Positions 17,150-26,286 of a DNA stretch of 40,421 nt are shown here, piece after piece. Position 1 is the first letter of the stretch; every line of letters begins with the position of its first letter. The notes under the pieces were generated by a model that worked only from the letters and a program-made list of their open reading frames with translations, was not told the origin of the DNA and did not search any database. The DNA is from Hirudo medicinalis (taxonomy: Eukaryota; Annelida; Clitellata; Hirudinida; Hirudinidae), in the NCBI GenBank assembly GCA_011800805.1, contig MPNW01000898.1, forward strand, positions 1 to 40,421, read 5' to 3'. The translations under genes were made by a program, and so were the position numbers.

Positions 17150-20100
17150 TTGCGGCTGGTTCGTATTATATTCATATTATCGTTTGGCCTTTTATCCGTA
17201 GGTGCAAGTTTTGGGCAGGTGCCCACTGCGCAGCAAAGCAACTTTCGTACGGCCTCGATACCCGTGCAGCCCAGCGTGCCGTATCGGTTAGATACGTTAA
17301 GCATCATTCCTTCCACATTTAAAATAAAAGGAATTGACAGCAGCGCTTACCGCTTAGACTACGTTAATGCTACGTTATGGTGGAAGCATCTTCCTGCCGA
17401 TTCGGTGGTGCAGGTAAGTTACCGGGTGTTTCCTTTAAAATTGAATGCAGTTACTCAGCGTATGAATTACGACAGTTTATTACTGTACTCTACCGCACCG
17501 ATAAGAGCATCGTTTGACGATAAAGCGGGTGCCGGAGGATTGTTTAACTTCGGAAACATTAATGCACAGGGTAGTTTTGGCCGGCAGATAGGGTTTGGTA
17601 ATAATCAGGATGTAGTGCTTAATTCAAACCTGAATGTGCAACTAAGCGGCATGCTTGCAGACAGTATAGAACTGCAAGCCGCCATTACCGATAACAATGT
17701 GCCCATACAGCCCGATGGCAATACCCAACAACTCAACGAGTTTGACGAAGTATATATACGGTTTAAAAAAAAGAACTGGAGCCTGAATGTGGGTGATATG
17801 GATTTAAAAGAAAATCGTAGTTATTTTCTTAATTTTTACAAGCGCCTCCAAGGCATATCGTTTCAAACCACCAATGCTATTTCAAAGAGTATTACATCGC
17901 ACACGTTGGTAAGCGGCTCTATTGCCAAAGGCAAATTTTCCAGAAATACATTTCAGGGATTAGAAGGAAACCAAGGTCCATATAGGCTTTCTGGAGTTAA
18001 TAGCGAACTTTTTCTTATTGTATTGGCCAATACAGAAAGAGTGTTTATAGATGGCATATTGTTGCAGCGTGGCGAAGATCAAGATTATGTGATCAATTAC
18101 AACACTGCAGAAATAACATTTACGCCCAAACACATGATTACTAAAGACAGCCGCATACAAGTAGAGTTTGAATATGCAGACAGAAATTTTTTGAACACCA
18201 ATCTGTTTGCCATGCAAGAAGTAGATTTTAAAAAAAGATTAAAACTCAGAATCGGTTATTTCGGAAACACCGACGCCAAAAATTCATCCATCAATCAAGT
18301 GTTGGATGCACAACAAAAAAACTTTTTATACAGAATAGGCAATAATATTGATAAAGCCTACTATCCATCGGCTGTAAAAGATACACTCTTGCCCGGAAAA
18401 ATTTTGTACGAAAAAGTGTACATCACCGAAAATAATATAGTAGTAGATTCCTTTTATCGTCATTCCACCGATCCTAAAAAAGCCAAATACAATCTTACAT
18501 TTACCGAACTGGGGCAAGGAAAAGGCAACTACATTCCCGATCAAAGTAATGCCAACGGGAAAGTGTTTGTGTATGTGCCTCCGGCCAAGGGTTTGATGCA
18601 AGGAAATTTTGAACCCCTCATCTTATTGGTGACCCCCAAAAAGCAACAACTATTTACCTTAGGAGCCGATTATTCAATTTCAAACAATACAATTTTGAAA
18701 ACTGAAGTGGCGGCCAGTAATTACGATGTAAATACTTTTTCGCCGCTCAATGATAACGATGATAAGGGTTATGCTGCCAAAATAGGGTTAAGAAATACCC
18801 AACTGCTTAAAGAAAAAAACAAACTTAGTTTGGTAAGTTCACTCGGGTACGAATATGTGCAAGACCGATTTCAACCACTGGAACGATTGCGCAATGTAGA
18901 GTTTTCGAGAGATTGGGGGCTATCCATAACACCCAAAAAGGCTACCGAAAATATTATTAAAGCCGCTACCGGACTGCGTTCGGATAAAGGAAATAGTGTG
19001 CAATACGAGTTTACCGGATATCACCGCAGCGATCATTACAAGGGGTTTCAAAATGCCTTAACCCACATTGCATCGTATAAAAACTGGAACTTTAATAATC
19101 AGGTAGTGCTTACCAATTATAATACCGACACATATAGAGGGCACTTCTTGAGGCCTATTATAGACGTAAGTCAAAAACTCCCCTGGCTAAAAAACTGGAT
19201 GCTTGGCGGAAAATATACACTCGAACAAAATGTAAATTGGGATAAACTTGCCGACACCTTAAAAGCCGAAACTTTTTCGTTTGATACCTACACCGTTTAC
19301 CTTACATCAGGTGCCGAAAGTAAAAACAAATACAACCTAAACTTTTATACCCGAAGCGATCAGCATCCTTCCGGAAAAAAGATGATAAGAGGCGACCGTA
19401 GCTACAACCTCAATTTCAGGGCAGAACTTTTATCCAATGCCAAACGACAATTTTATTTAAACACTACATTCAGAAAACTAAAAGTGTATAACGAAGCCGC
19501 AAGCCGCCAAACCGAAGACAATACCGTGTTGGCACGTGCAGAGTACCAGATGAACGAATGGAACGGATTTATAAACGGAAATGTGTTGTACGAAGTAGGA
19601 TCGGGGCAAGAGCAGAAAAGAGCCTATGCTTATTTGGAAGTACCCGCCGGAACGGGCCAATACACCTGGATAGATTACAACCAAGATGGCATTCAACAAC
19701 TGAACGAATTTGAACTGGCAGCGTTTGCAGATCAAGCTAAATTTATAAGAGTATTCACTCCCACCAACGAATACATAAAAGCCAACTACACCACATTAAA
19801 TTATAATATCAATGTTACCCCTAAAAAATGGTATGCTAAAAAAGGAAAAGCCGCGTCAAATCAGCTGCCCTCTCGTTTTATTCTTAACAGCTCAATGCAG
19901 GTAAGTAAAAAATCGTTAGCCAAAGGATTGTTCGAGTTCAATCCATTTGGATATGAATTAAAAGATAATAATCTGATTACGCTGAGTACGGTTTTGGCTA
20001 ACACGCTTTCTTTTAACAGAGAAAGCACCAAGTGGGGACTGGATATCAGCAACCTTAGAAACAACTCAAAAGCACTGCTCACATACGGCTATGAAACCAG

Positions 20101-20644
20101 ACAGAATAACGAATGGATACTGAAGCACAGACATTTTTTATCGACTGCCATTACGCTCAACTTAAATATGCTGTCGGGAAACAATGGCTTGTTTACCGAT
20201 GATAAGCAGTTTGGTAATCGCAATTACAATATTGAAAAGCACCATATAGAAACACTTTTGTCTTTCATACGCAACACCACATTTAGGGTTACGGGAGGAT
20301 ATAAATACGAAGTGAAAAACAATGCATCCATATATGGCGGAGAAAAATCGACCTCTCATGTGCTTACTGCCGAATCGAAGTACAATGTATTACAAAGCAC
20401 GTCGCTTACAGGAAAATTCACCTACAACAGCCTGAACTATAAATGCGGCGCCAACACCGCACAAACCACCATTGGATATGTGATGCTGGATGGGCTTTTG
20501 CCGGGCAGTAATTATATCTGGAATGTGATACTAACCAAACGCCTGTTAAATAATTTAGAACTAAATATTCAGTACGATGGTCGCAAACCCGGAACCGGCA
20601 AATTGGTGCATACCGGAAGAGTGTCTATTACCGCCATTTTTTAA
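17150..20644 (+). CDS. Very large outer-membrane beta-barrel-like protein, unknown function
   Basis: This 1164-residue protein has a signal peptide (RLVRIIFILSFGLLSVGASFGQ, cleavage about residue 23). It is then rich in alternating polar/hydrophobic beta-strand sequence and ends in Phe (RVSITAIF), as outer-membrane barrels do. Around residues 125-225 is a conserved-looking block with NFGNINAQGSFGRQIGFG and LQAAITDNNVPIQPDGNTQQ. Around 290-345 is a second block with GPYRLSGVN and GEDQDYVINYNTAEITFTPK. I recognise these blocks as recurring in large uncharacterised Bacteroidota surface proteins but cannot name a function. They loosely recall SprA-like translocon proteins, without evidence for that role. 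The start is a TTG preceded by an in-frame stop at 17132; no ATG is available at this position. The gene stands alone after prpD. Confidence 0.75.
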   Translation: MRLVRIIFILSFGLLSVGASFGQVPTAQQSNFRTASIPVQPSVPYRLDTLSIIPSTFKIKGIDSSAYRLDYVNATLWWKHLPADSVVQVSYRVFPLKLNAVTQRMNYDSLLLYSTAPIRASFDDKAGAGGLFNFGNINAQGSFGRQIGFGNNQDVVLNSNLNVQLSGMLADSIELQAAITDNNVPIQPDGNTQQLNEFDEVYIRFKKKNWSLNVGDMDLKENRSYFLNFYKRLQGISFQTTNAISKSITSHTLVSGSIAKGKFSRNTFQGLEGNQGPYRLSGVNSELFLIVLANTERVFIDGILLQRGEDQDYVINYNTAEITFTPKHMITKDSRIQVEFEYADRNFLNTNLFAMQEVDFKKRLKLRIGYFGNTDAKNSSINQVLDAQQKNFLYRIGNNIDKAYYPSAVKDTLLPGKILYEKVYITENNIVVDSFYRHSTDPKKAKYNLTFTELGQGKGNYIPDQSNANGKVFVYVPPAKGLMQGNFEPLILLVTPKKQQLFTLGADYSISNNTILKTEVAASNYDVNTFSPLNDNDDKGYAAKIGLRNTQLLKEKNKLSLVSSLGYEYVQDRFQPLERLRNVEFSRDWGLSITPKKATENIIKAATGLRSDKGNSVQYEFTGYHRSDHYKGFQNALTHIASYKNWNFNNQVVLTNYNTDTYRGHFLRPIIDVSQKLPWLKNWMLGGKYTLEQNVNWDKLADTLKAETFSFDTYTVYLTSGAESKNKYNLNFYTRSDQHPSGKKMIRGDRSYNLNFRAELLSNAKRQFYLNTTFRKLKVYNEAASRQTEDNTVLARAEYQMNEWNGFINGNVLYEVGSGQEQKRAYAYLEVPAGTGQYTWIDYNQDGIQQLNEFELAAFADQAKFIRVFTPTNEYIKANYTTLNYNINVTPKKWYAKKGKAASNQLPSRFILNSSMQVSKKSLAKGLFEFNPFGYELKDNNLITLSTVLANTLSFNRESTKWGLDISNLRNNSKALLTYGYETRQNNEWILKHRHFLSTAITLNLNMLSGNNGLFTDDKQFGNRNYNIEKHHIETLLSFIRNTTFRVTGGYKYEVKNNASIYGGEKSTSHVLTAESKYNVLQSTSLTGKFTYNSLNYKCGANTAQTTIGYVMLDGLLPGSNYIWNVILTKRLLNNLELNIQYDGRKPGTGKLVHTGRVSITAIF

Positions 20645-20908
20645 AACCATCTCCTTCTCCCCAACCCCCACCCCCAAACTTTGGGCGCGAAATACCTCAC
20701 ACAAAACCAAATTATGGAAGCTATTTTGCGGTGGCCTAAGGCAGGTGTAACAGCCCCCGCTCGCATGATCCAAAAAATATATTTTGAAATTCAAATATTT
20801 GTATTGACATTTGTGGGAGTGTTGTGCAACTGAATACGGGTGCTGAGTAGCCCCCGGTTTGGCCATGGCACAGGATCTTTTTTGCTTATACTGAAAATAT
20901 ACAATTTC
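20645..20908. other. Intergenic region before the RCC1-repeat gene, no gene seen
   Basis: The region holds a C-rich patch (20657-20684), AT-rich stretches near 20775-20805 and no convincing ORF, RNA or terminator. An open frame extends upstream of the RCC1 gene to 20840, but the signal peptide begins at the ATG at 20909. Confidence 0.5.
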
Positions 20909-22597
20909 ATGAAAAAACCTCTTCTAATGTATCGTATTGTATTTTTATGCACCGGCCTATTGCTGGCGGCAACCGGCTTGGTACAGGCACAGGCGCCCTG
21001 CCGCCGGTTTGTGCAAGTGTCTGCCGGTTTGGAGGGATGTTTGGGTATTGCCGAAGACGGCACCCTCTGGGCGTGGTGGTGGTGGGGGGGGGGGGGGGCG
21101 CAGGTAGGTACCGATCGGGACTGGAAACAGGCAGAATCAGGGGAAGTTCACAGCCTAGCGATTAAAACCAACGGCACGCTCTGGGCATGGGGGGGGAACA
21201 ATAATGGTCAATTAGGGCTTGGCCATACTACCGATCAAACCACCCCGGTGCAGGTGGGCACCGATACCGACTGGGATCGGTTGGTATCGGATCTGGCAAA
21301 CCAATACCAATCATTTTCCATGGCTTTCAAAACCAATGGCTCCCTCTGGTTTTGGGGAAACGATACGCACTACCAATCGGGGCTGAGCGACGACCCCCCT
21401 TACAATATTCCGCATGTGCAGCACCGTCTTAGCCCCATCGAAGCGGGCACTCAGGCACGGGACTGGAAAGTAGTGAGTGTGGGTTACAATCACATAGTTG
21501 CCCTAAAAACCAACGGCACCCTCTGGGGTTGGGGTTATGTTCCTGGGGTCGGTCACGGAGCCACAGGGAGTCTGGCGGCAAATACTATCTATAATTCCGT
21601 CGTAAAAGCCCCCTTTCAGTTGGGAACCGCCACCGACTGGAAAACTGTATCCGCAGGGACTTTTTTCAGTCTGGCACTTAAGAATGACGGCACGCTTTGG
21701 AGCTGGGGTTTTAATACTTCTGGCCAATTAGGCAATGGGTCGACCGGCGACGACAACCGAGGCGATCGCCCCATAGCCACACAGGTAGGCACCGATCGAG
21801 ATTGGAAAGCGATAGCAGCCGGGAGTAACGCTGCTTTTGCCCTAAAAAATGACGGCTCACTCTGGGGTTGGGGTGGTGATTATCTCAGCGGGATCGGCGA
21901 TGGTACAAGAACACGCAAAGTGGTTCCCACAAGGATAGGCGAATCCAACGACTGGGTCAGCGTAACCGGACTTGCAGATCGGGGGGGAGCCGCAGTCAAA
22001 TCCGACGGCTCGCTCTGGATTTGGGGGCAAGATATTCTCTTTCCTACACGGGTCGACCTTCCCATTTTTGTTCCCGCTATCGGCCTTCATGGCGATGCAG
22101 CAACCCTGCCCGCCACCGACCGATGGCGTTATTTTGAAAAAGACTGCCGGCTGATCTGCGGGGTGCAGCAAACCAATAACCAGAGGGTGGGCAGTCCGGA
22201 AGTAGTCAACAGCCTCACGGCACGGGTATGGGTGGATGGCCCCGAACTGTTCGGTGGGGTCTACACCGACCACGTGAGGCGGCATTACCAGATTACGCCG
22301 ACCCTTGAGGCGGCCACCACCACGGGCTCAGTGAGTTTGTACTTCACCCAAGAAGAATTTGACGAGTTCAACAGAGTAGCCACCAATCTCAAAAAACTAC
22401 CCACCGGGCCCGATGACGCAGCCGGCAGAGCCAATTTGCTGATCGAACAACGCGGCGGTGTTTCTGCCGATGGCAGCGGCAGCCCCGCCAGCTACCCCGG
22501 CACTGCCGAAACTATCAATCCCGCAGATGCCGACATCATATGGGATGCCGGCAACCGCCGCTGGGAGGTCACGTTCAGGGTAACGGGCTTCANATAA
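20909..22597 (+). CDS. RCC1-repeat secreted protein, apparently truncated at its 3' end
   Basis: The frame encodes 562 residues. A signal peptide (KKPLLMYRIVFLCTGLLLAA, cleavage near VQAQA) precedes seven RCC1-like units marked by G(T/S)LW(A/F/G/S/I)WG and DW(K) pairs, about residues 40-400. These would fold as a beta-propeller. The region about 415-560 has NSLTARVWVDG, RRHYQITP, VSLYFTQEEFDEFN and ends WEVTFRVTGF. In related Bacteroidota proteins that last phrase is usually followed by SGFF and a type IX secretion sorting domain, but here an ambiguous base (22593) and stops follow at once. The gene is much more GC-rich than its neighbours. The first unit is shortened across a 15-G run. Role unknown; a surface or secreted propeller is likely. 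Confidence 0.75.
   Translation: MKKPLLMYRIVFLCTGLLLAATGLVQAQAPCRRFVQVSAGLEGCLGIAEDGTLWAWWWWGGGGAQVGTDRDWKQAESGEVHSLAIKTNGTLWAWGGNNNGQLGLGHTTDQTTPVQVGTDTDWDRLVSDLANQYQSFSMAFKTNGSLWFWGNDTHYQSGLSDDPPYNIPHVQHRLSPIEAGTQARDWKVVSVGYNHIVALKTNGTLWGWGYVPGVGHGATGSLAANTIYNSVVKAPFQLGTATDWKTVSAGTFFSLALKNDGTLWSWGFNTSGQLGNGSTGDDNRGDRPIATQVGTDRDWKAIAAGSNAAFALKNDGSLWGWGGDYLSGIGDGTRTRKVVPTRIGESNDWVSVTGLADRGGAAVKSDGSLWIWGQDILFPTRVDLPIFVPAIGLHGDAATLPATDRWRYFEKDCRLICGVQQTNNQRVGSPEVVNSLTARVWVDGPELFGGVYTDHVRRHYQITPTLEAATTTGSVSLYFTQEEFDEFNRVATNLKKLPTGPDDAAGRANLLIEQRGGVSADGSGSPASYPGTAETINPADADIIWDAGNRRWEVTFRVTGFX
21084..21098 (+). repeat. Run of 15 consecutive G inside the RCC1-repeat gene
   Basis: The run gives four Gly codons after a WWWW stretch in the first RCC1 unit. 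That unit is about 13 residues shorter than the next one. Shorter G runs occur in the same gene (eight G at 21189-21196). Such a tract can slip, so it may switch the frame in vivo or be a sequencing/assembly error. Confidence 0.9.
22593..22593. other. Ambiguous base (N) at the end of the RCC1-repeat gene
   Basis: This is the only N I noticed in the window. It lies in the codon right before the TAA that ends the RCC1-repeat frame and may mark a doubtful assembly join. Confidence 0.9.
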
Positions 22598-22766
22598 TAA
22601 AAGTATTGCATTTGGAACCGTATTAACATCCTTTGAAATGGATTTTTGACGGTAATTGCCCTGATAATCATTTTCACATTTAATTTTTAAACAGGCTCTT
22701 AGAGGTTATCAAGAAAAAATTGCACGCTAACCCCCGTTGCCCAACTCGTTTTAAAAAAGTGTGTTG

Positions 22767-23672
22767 TTACATTTGGTTTTGTACCATCCGTTTGGAGTGC
22801 AAACTGCCTACAATACCCAGCCCGTTTGTGATGTTCGAATATATTTTTACTTTTTCGTATAAAAGATCATCGTCCCGATCGAATTGTAATCGAACGGTTT
22901 TTTCATACAGATAAGTTTCTTTGGAAATGGCCGATAGTTCTATTTTCACTGTACCCGGTGTCCTGCCGAAGTTCTTGCTTTTTAGTTTTATTACAAACGA
23001 TTTTCCGTTGAACAGTTCATCCGAAAAATAATTTATAGGCTCTTCTTCCTCATCGTTCCGAATGCCAAAAAAACCCTCGTTCCTATTGTTTTTCATATTT
23101 TCGATGGTATATGGAATGGGCATTTCTGTACTGTATGTTCCGTTGTTATTTACATATTTTACCACCGATAGGAGGCGCAATTGGTAATAATTTTCAATTG
23201 ATGCGGGATCGTTTACGGTAAAATCAAAAAAATACTCGGCAGTGCCCGATGCGCTTGTTTTTATTTGGTAGGTATTGCCAGCGGTGACGTCGGGCGCGGC
23301 GGGTATTGTGGTTTCTCCTTTTACGGTGGATGATTGGCCGTTTATTTTTGCTTCTATTCTTAATGTTTCCCCTGTTGCGGCTTTATGTTTAGATACATAG
23401 TAATACGCCGATTTAATGTTTTGACCCATCAGTTTTTCTACAAAAACATTGTTTGCGAAAAGAGATACATCTGCATTATCGATGTCTGTGTAAGTGCTTC
23501 CTTCAGTAGATGGTTTGGAGTACGATAGGTTGGCGTACACGACGCTGTCTTTGGCTATAATACTGTTGAGCACGGGCATGGCTTTGTCTTTAGGAATAGC
23601 TATTGTAACATCGCGGGTACATGCAAAAAAACCAAAAGTGGCTAATACCAATATGATGATGTGTTGTTTCAT
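22767..23672 (-). CDS. DUF4249 family lipoprotein
   Basis: This 301-residue protein has a lipoprotein signal peptide (MKQHIIILVLATFGFFAC, Cys about residue 18) and the DUF4249 fold. VVYANLSYSKP and ADVSLFANN lie near the N-terminus, ETLRIEAKINGQ near 103, TTIPAAPDV near 122, and NITNGLGIVG near the C-terminus. Family members sit next to TonB-dependent receptors in Bacteroidota and are probably surface-exposed partners in ligand capture. Here it starts 12 bases after the receptor gene, so the two are almost certainly co-transcribed. Ligand unknown. Confidence 0.88.
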   Translation of the reverse strand: MKQHIIILVLATFGFFACTRDVTIAIPKDKAMPVLNSIIAKDSVVYANLSYSKPSTEGSTYTDIDNADVSLFANNVFVEKLMGQNIKSAYYYVSKHKAATGETLRIEAKINGQSSTVKGETTIPAAPDVTAGNTYQIKTSASGTAEYFFDFTVNDPASIENYYQLRLLSVVKYVNNNGTYSTEMPIPYTIENMKNNRNEGFFGIRNDEEEEPINYFSDELFNGKSFVIKLKSKNFGRTPGTVKIELSAISKETYLYEKTVRLQFDRDDDLLYEKVKIYSNITNGLGIVGSLHSKRMVQNQM

Positions 23673-23684
23673 TGTCTTGGTTGT

Positions 23685-26090
23685 TTAAAATTTAAAACCG
23701 TAGCTAATGCTGGGTATGATGGGGAATAATCCGGTGCCTTTTAACACGGGCTGCTGGGTTTTATCCGATTTTTCAAAATAATAAACTGAAGGGTTTTTTT
23801 TGTTGTAGGCGTTGTAAAGACTAAAGTCCCAGTATTTTTCATACCTTTTTTTCTTTTTAGACCAAGTAAAACCTACATCCAGCCGATGGTAGGGCAGTAG
23901 CCTAAATTCGTTTCTTCCGCTGATGTATTTTGCCGGTGCACGGATGAATGAACTGTTGTTGTCGTAAGGAGAGCTGTTGTCAATCGTTTTGAAAGAAGAG
24001 GTTTCGAGTGTGTATGGCGCACCCGATTGAAAGATCCAGTTGGCACTGAAACGCCATCTTTGGCTTAGCTTGTACATATACACGATGTTAAACACGTGAG
24101 GCCGGTCGTACTTATAAGCAAAGATTTTTCCGGCATTAATGGTAGGAAAGGTTCTTTCTGATCTACTGTATGTGTATCCCATCCAACCGGTAGATCGGCT
24201 CCAGTTTTTTTGTAGAAAAAGTTCTATGCCGTAAGCATTTCCCTTTCCTACTTCTACTATATTTTCCCAGTTTTTTACCGAAGAGCTAAGATAGCTTTCC
24301 CCATCTTTGTACTCCACTAAGCCGTCATACTTTTTGTAATATAGTTCTATGCTTAAATCCAAGGCTTTGTTGGCCAAGGGTGTGCTTATACCTAATGATA
24401 CTTGTTGAGAAAAAATAGGTTTGATATTATCTGTGGGAGGTACCCAAATATCGGTAGGAAGCGAAATAGAATTGTTGGCTAACAAGTGAATGTATTGGCG
24501 CATTTGAGAGTAAGACGCGCTTATTCTAAGCTTTCGGCTGGGAAGGTAGTTGGCCGATATGCGTGGTTCTATACTTTTGTACCATTTATTGGTGGTTTTA
24601 AAAGTACTGGCTCGCAACCCTATATTGGTATTCAGTTTTTCCGAAAAAACAATGTTATCTTCTGCGTATAATGCCAACTCTGGCGATTGTTGCTCGGCGT
24701 TGGATGTGGTGTTGCTGTATGCCCTAGAACCATCGGTTAAGGTTTTTCTGGAGGTAGACCCCGGGCGGAAGTGTTTGTAAGAGCCTTGAAAGCCAAACCG
24801 GAAGGCATGCGTATTGGAAGCCTTGTATTCAAAATCAGATTTCAACCCCAAATCTCTTACCTCCGAGTTGTAGCTGGCCTCTTCCTGAACGTTGCTGCCG
24901 CCGGTTTCTTTGTTATTAAAAGCGGTTTTTATTTTGTAATTAGTAGCATACACCATCGTGTTTGAAAATAGTTTGGGCGAGTATAGGTGGTTCCAACGCA
25001 AGCTGCCGGCCATATTTTGCCAGCCCATAAGCGTTGAACTTTCAGACTGCGAGGTGCTGTTTTTGTTTTTTGTGGTTGTTTTAAATCCGTAGTGATCGTT
25101 ACTGTTAAAAAAACTTACATAAAGTCGGTCTTTAGGGGATAGAATATAGTTGAGCTTTGCATTGATATCGTAAAAGTAGAGGTTGTTTTTTTGGTCTTTA
25201 TTTTCTTGATTTTTAGTGTTCCATACATTGGTTGCCCCGGCCAACGCGTCCCAGTACGTGCGCCTTGCCGAAACCATAAAGGAACTTTTGTCTTTTTGGA
25301 TAGGCCCTTCTAATAGTAATTTTGCGGCCAACATACCGATGGAACCCTCTCCGGCCCATTTTTTCATATTTCCGTCTTTGGTAGAAAGGTCAATGACGGA
25401 AGAAAGCCTTTCTCCAAATCTTGCCGGAAAGTTTCCTTTGTAAAGTGTAACGTCTTTTATTGCATCGCCATTAAAGGGCGAAAAAATGCCTCCTAAGTGT
25501 GCCGGATTGTAAATGGGGGTTCCGTCTAATAAAAATAAATTTTGATCGGGGCTGCCACCTCTTACAATAAGTGCCGACGTGCCTTCCATGCCCTGGCTAA
25601 TACCCGGTAGGGTTTGCATGGCTTTCAGTGGATCGTTATCGCCTAAAAACTTAGGCATCTTCTTCATCAAACTGCTGGAAAATTTTAGTTCACCAATATT
25701 GCCGGTGGCTATCCTATTCTCTTTACTACTAGCTACTACCACCACTTCACTTTCGGCAGTAATTACTGATTTCAGCTTTATGATTACTTCTTTCTGAAAT
25801 GAAGTGTCGATAGCCATATTTTTGGTTTCGTACCCTATATAGGAAAACGAAAGCCGAACGGTCGAAGTATCTTTTAATGATAAAGTGAAATAGCCGTAAG
25901 AATTGGTAGTAGTGGTAATAGTGCTACCATTGTTTGTGGCTTCTACGGTTACCCCGATTAATCGTTCGCCGGATAAAGAATCTTGTACATAACCATGCGC
26001 AATCATTGCTTGAGACTGTGCGAAACAAATAGGTGCGCCGCTGCCAATTAGCACAAACGCTACTAAGAGGGGGAATAAAATAGTTTTCAA
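23685..26090 (-). CDS. TonB-dependent receptor with carboxypeptidase-regulatory-like domain
   Basis: This 801-residue outer-membrane receptor has a signal peptide (residues 1-25, ending FAQ). A carboxypeptidase D regulatory-like domain follows (about 31-110: HGYVQDSLSGERLIGVTVEA, SYIGYETK). A plug domain (about 130-240) contains MQTLPGISQGMEGTSALIV, RGGSPDQNLFLLDGTPIYNP and NFPARFGERLSSVIDLSTK. A long barrel ends in SISYGFKF with terminal Phe. It imports a large ligand using TonB energy. The ligand cannot be read from the sequence; SusC-specific features are absent and the partner is DUF4249 rather than SusD. A TACCTTCG promoter element lies about 64 bases before the start. Confidence 0.93.
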   Translation of the reverse strand: MKTILFPLLVAFVLIGSGAPICFAQSQAMIAHGYVQDSLSGERLIGVTVEATNNGSTITTTTNSYGYFTLSLKDTSTVRLSFSYIGYETKNMAIDTSFQKEVIIKLKSVITAESEVVVVASSKENRIATGNIGELKFSSSLMKKMPKFLGDNDPLKAMQTLPGISQGMEGTSALIVRGGSPDQNLFLLDGTPIYNPAHLGGIFSPFNGDAIKDVTLYKGNFPARFGERLSSVIDLSTKDGNMKKWAGEGSIGMLAAKLLLEGPIQKDKSSFMVSARRTYWDALAGATNVWNTKNQENKDQKNNLYFYDINAKLNYILSPKDRLYVSFFNSNDHYGFKTTTKNKNSTSQSESSTLMGWQNMAGSLRWNHLYSPKLFSNTMVYATNYKIKTAFNNKETGGSNVQEEASYNSEVRDLGLKSDFEYKASNTHAFRFGFQGSYKHFRPGSTSRKTLTDGSRAYSNTTSNAEQQSPELALYAEDNIVFSEKLNTNIGLRASTFKTTNKWYKSIEPRISANYLPSRKLRISASYSQMRQYIHLLANNSISLPTDIWVPPTDNIKPIFSQQVSLGISTPLANKALDLSIELYYKKYDGLVEYKDGESYLSSSVKNWENIVEVGKGNAYGIELFLQKNWSRSTGWMGYTYSRSERTFPTINAGKIFAYKYDRPHVFNIVYMYKLSQRWRFSANWIFQSGAPYTLETSSFKTIDNSSPYDNNSSFIRAPAKYISGRNEFRLLPYHRLDVGFTWSKKKKRYEKYWDFSLYNAYNKKNPSVYYFEKSDKTQQPVLKGTGLFPIIPSISYGFKF

Positions 26091-26153
26091 TCTGTCTTTT
26101 TTTGTACTGTGCAGGCAACTGCGTTGTATTTACAGGGATAATGTTCTTCGGTG

Positions 26154-26161
26154 CGAAGGTA
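26154..26161 (-). promoter_or_regulatory. Promoter-like TACCTTCG upstream of the TonB receptor gene
   Basis: The minus strand reads GCTACCTTCGCACC, one base from TAnnTTTG. It would give a leader of about 60 bases before the receptor ATG. The identical 8-mer occurs upstream of the aminopeptidase P gene. Confidence 0.5.
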
Positions 26162-26286
26162 GCTTTTTTTATTATTCTGAAAAATCCCTAATGTACTACA
26201 TAAAAAAAGATCCTTTTTTAATAATTTAAAATGAACCGATTATTTATTTTTTTGCCGTTGAAATCTTCAATTTTAATGAAGCGGCG

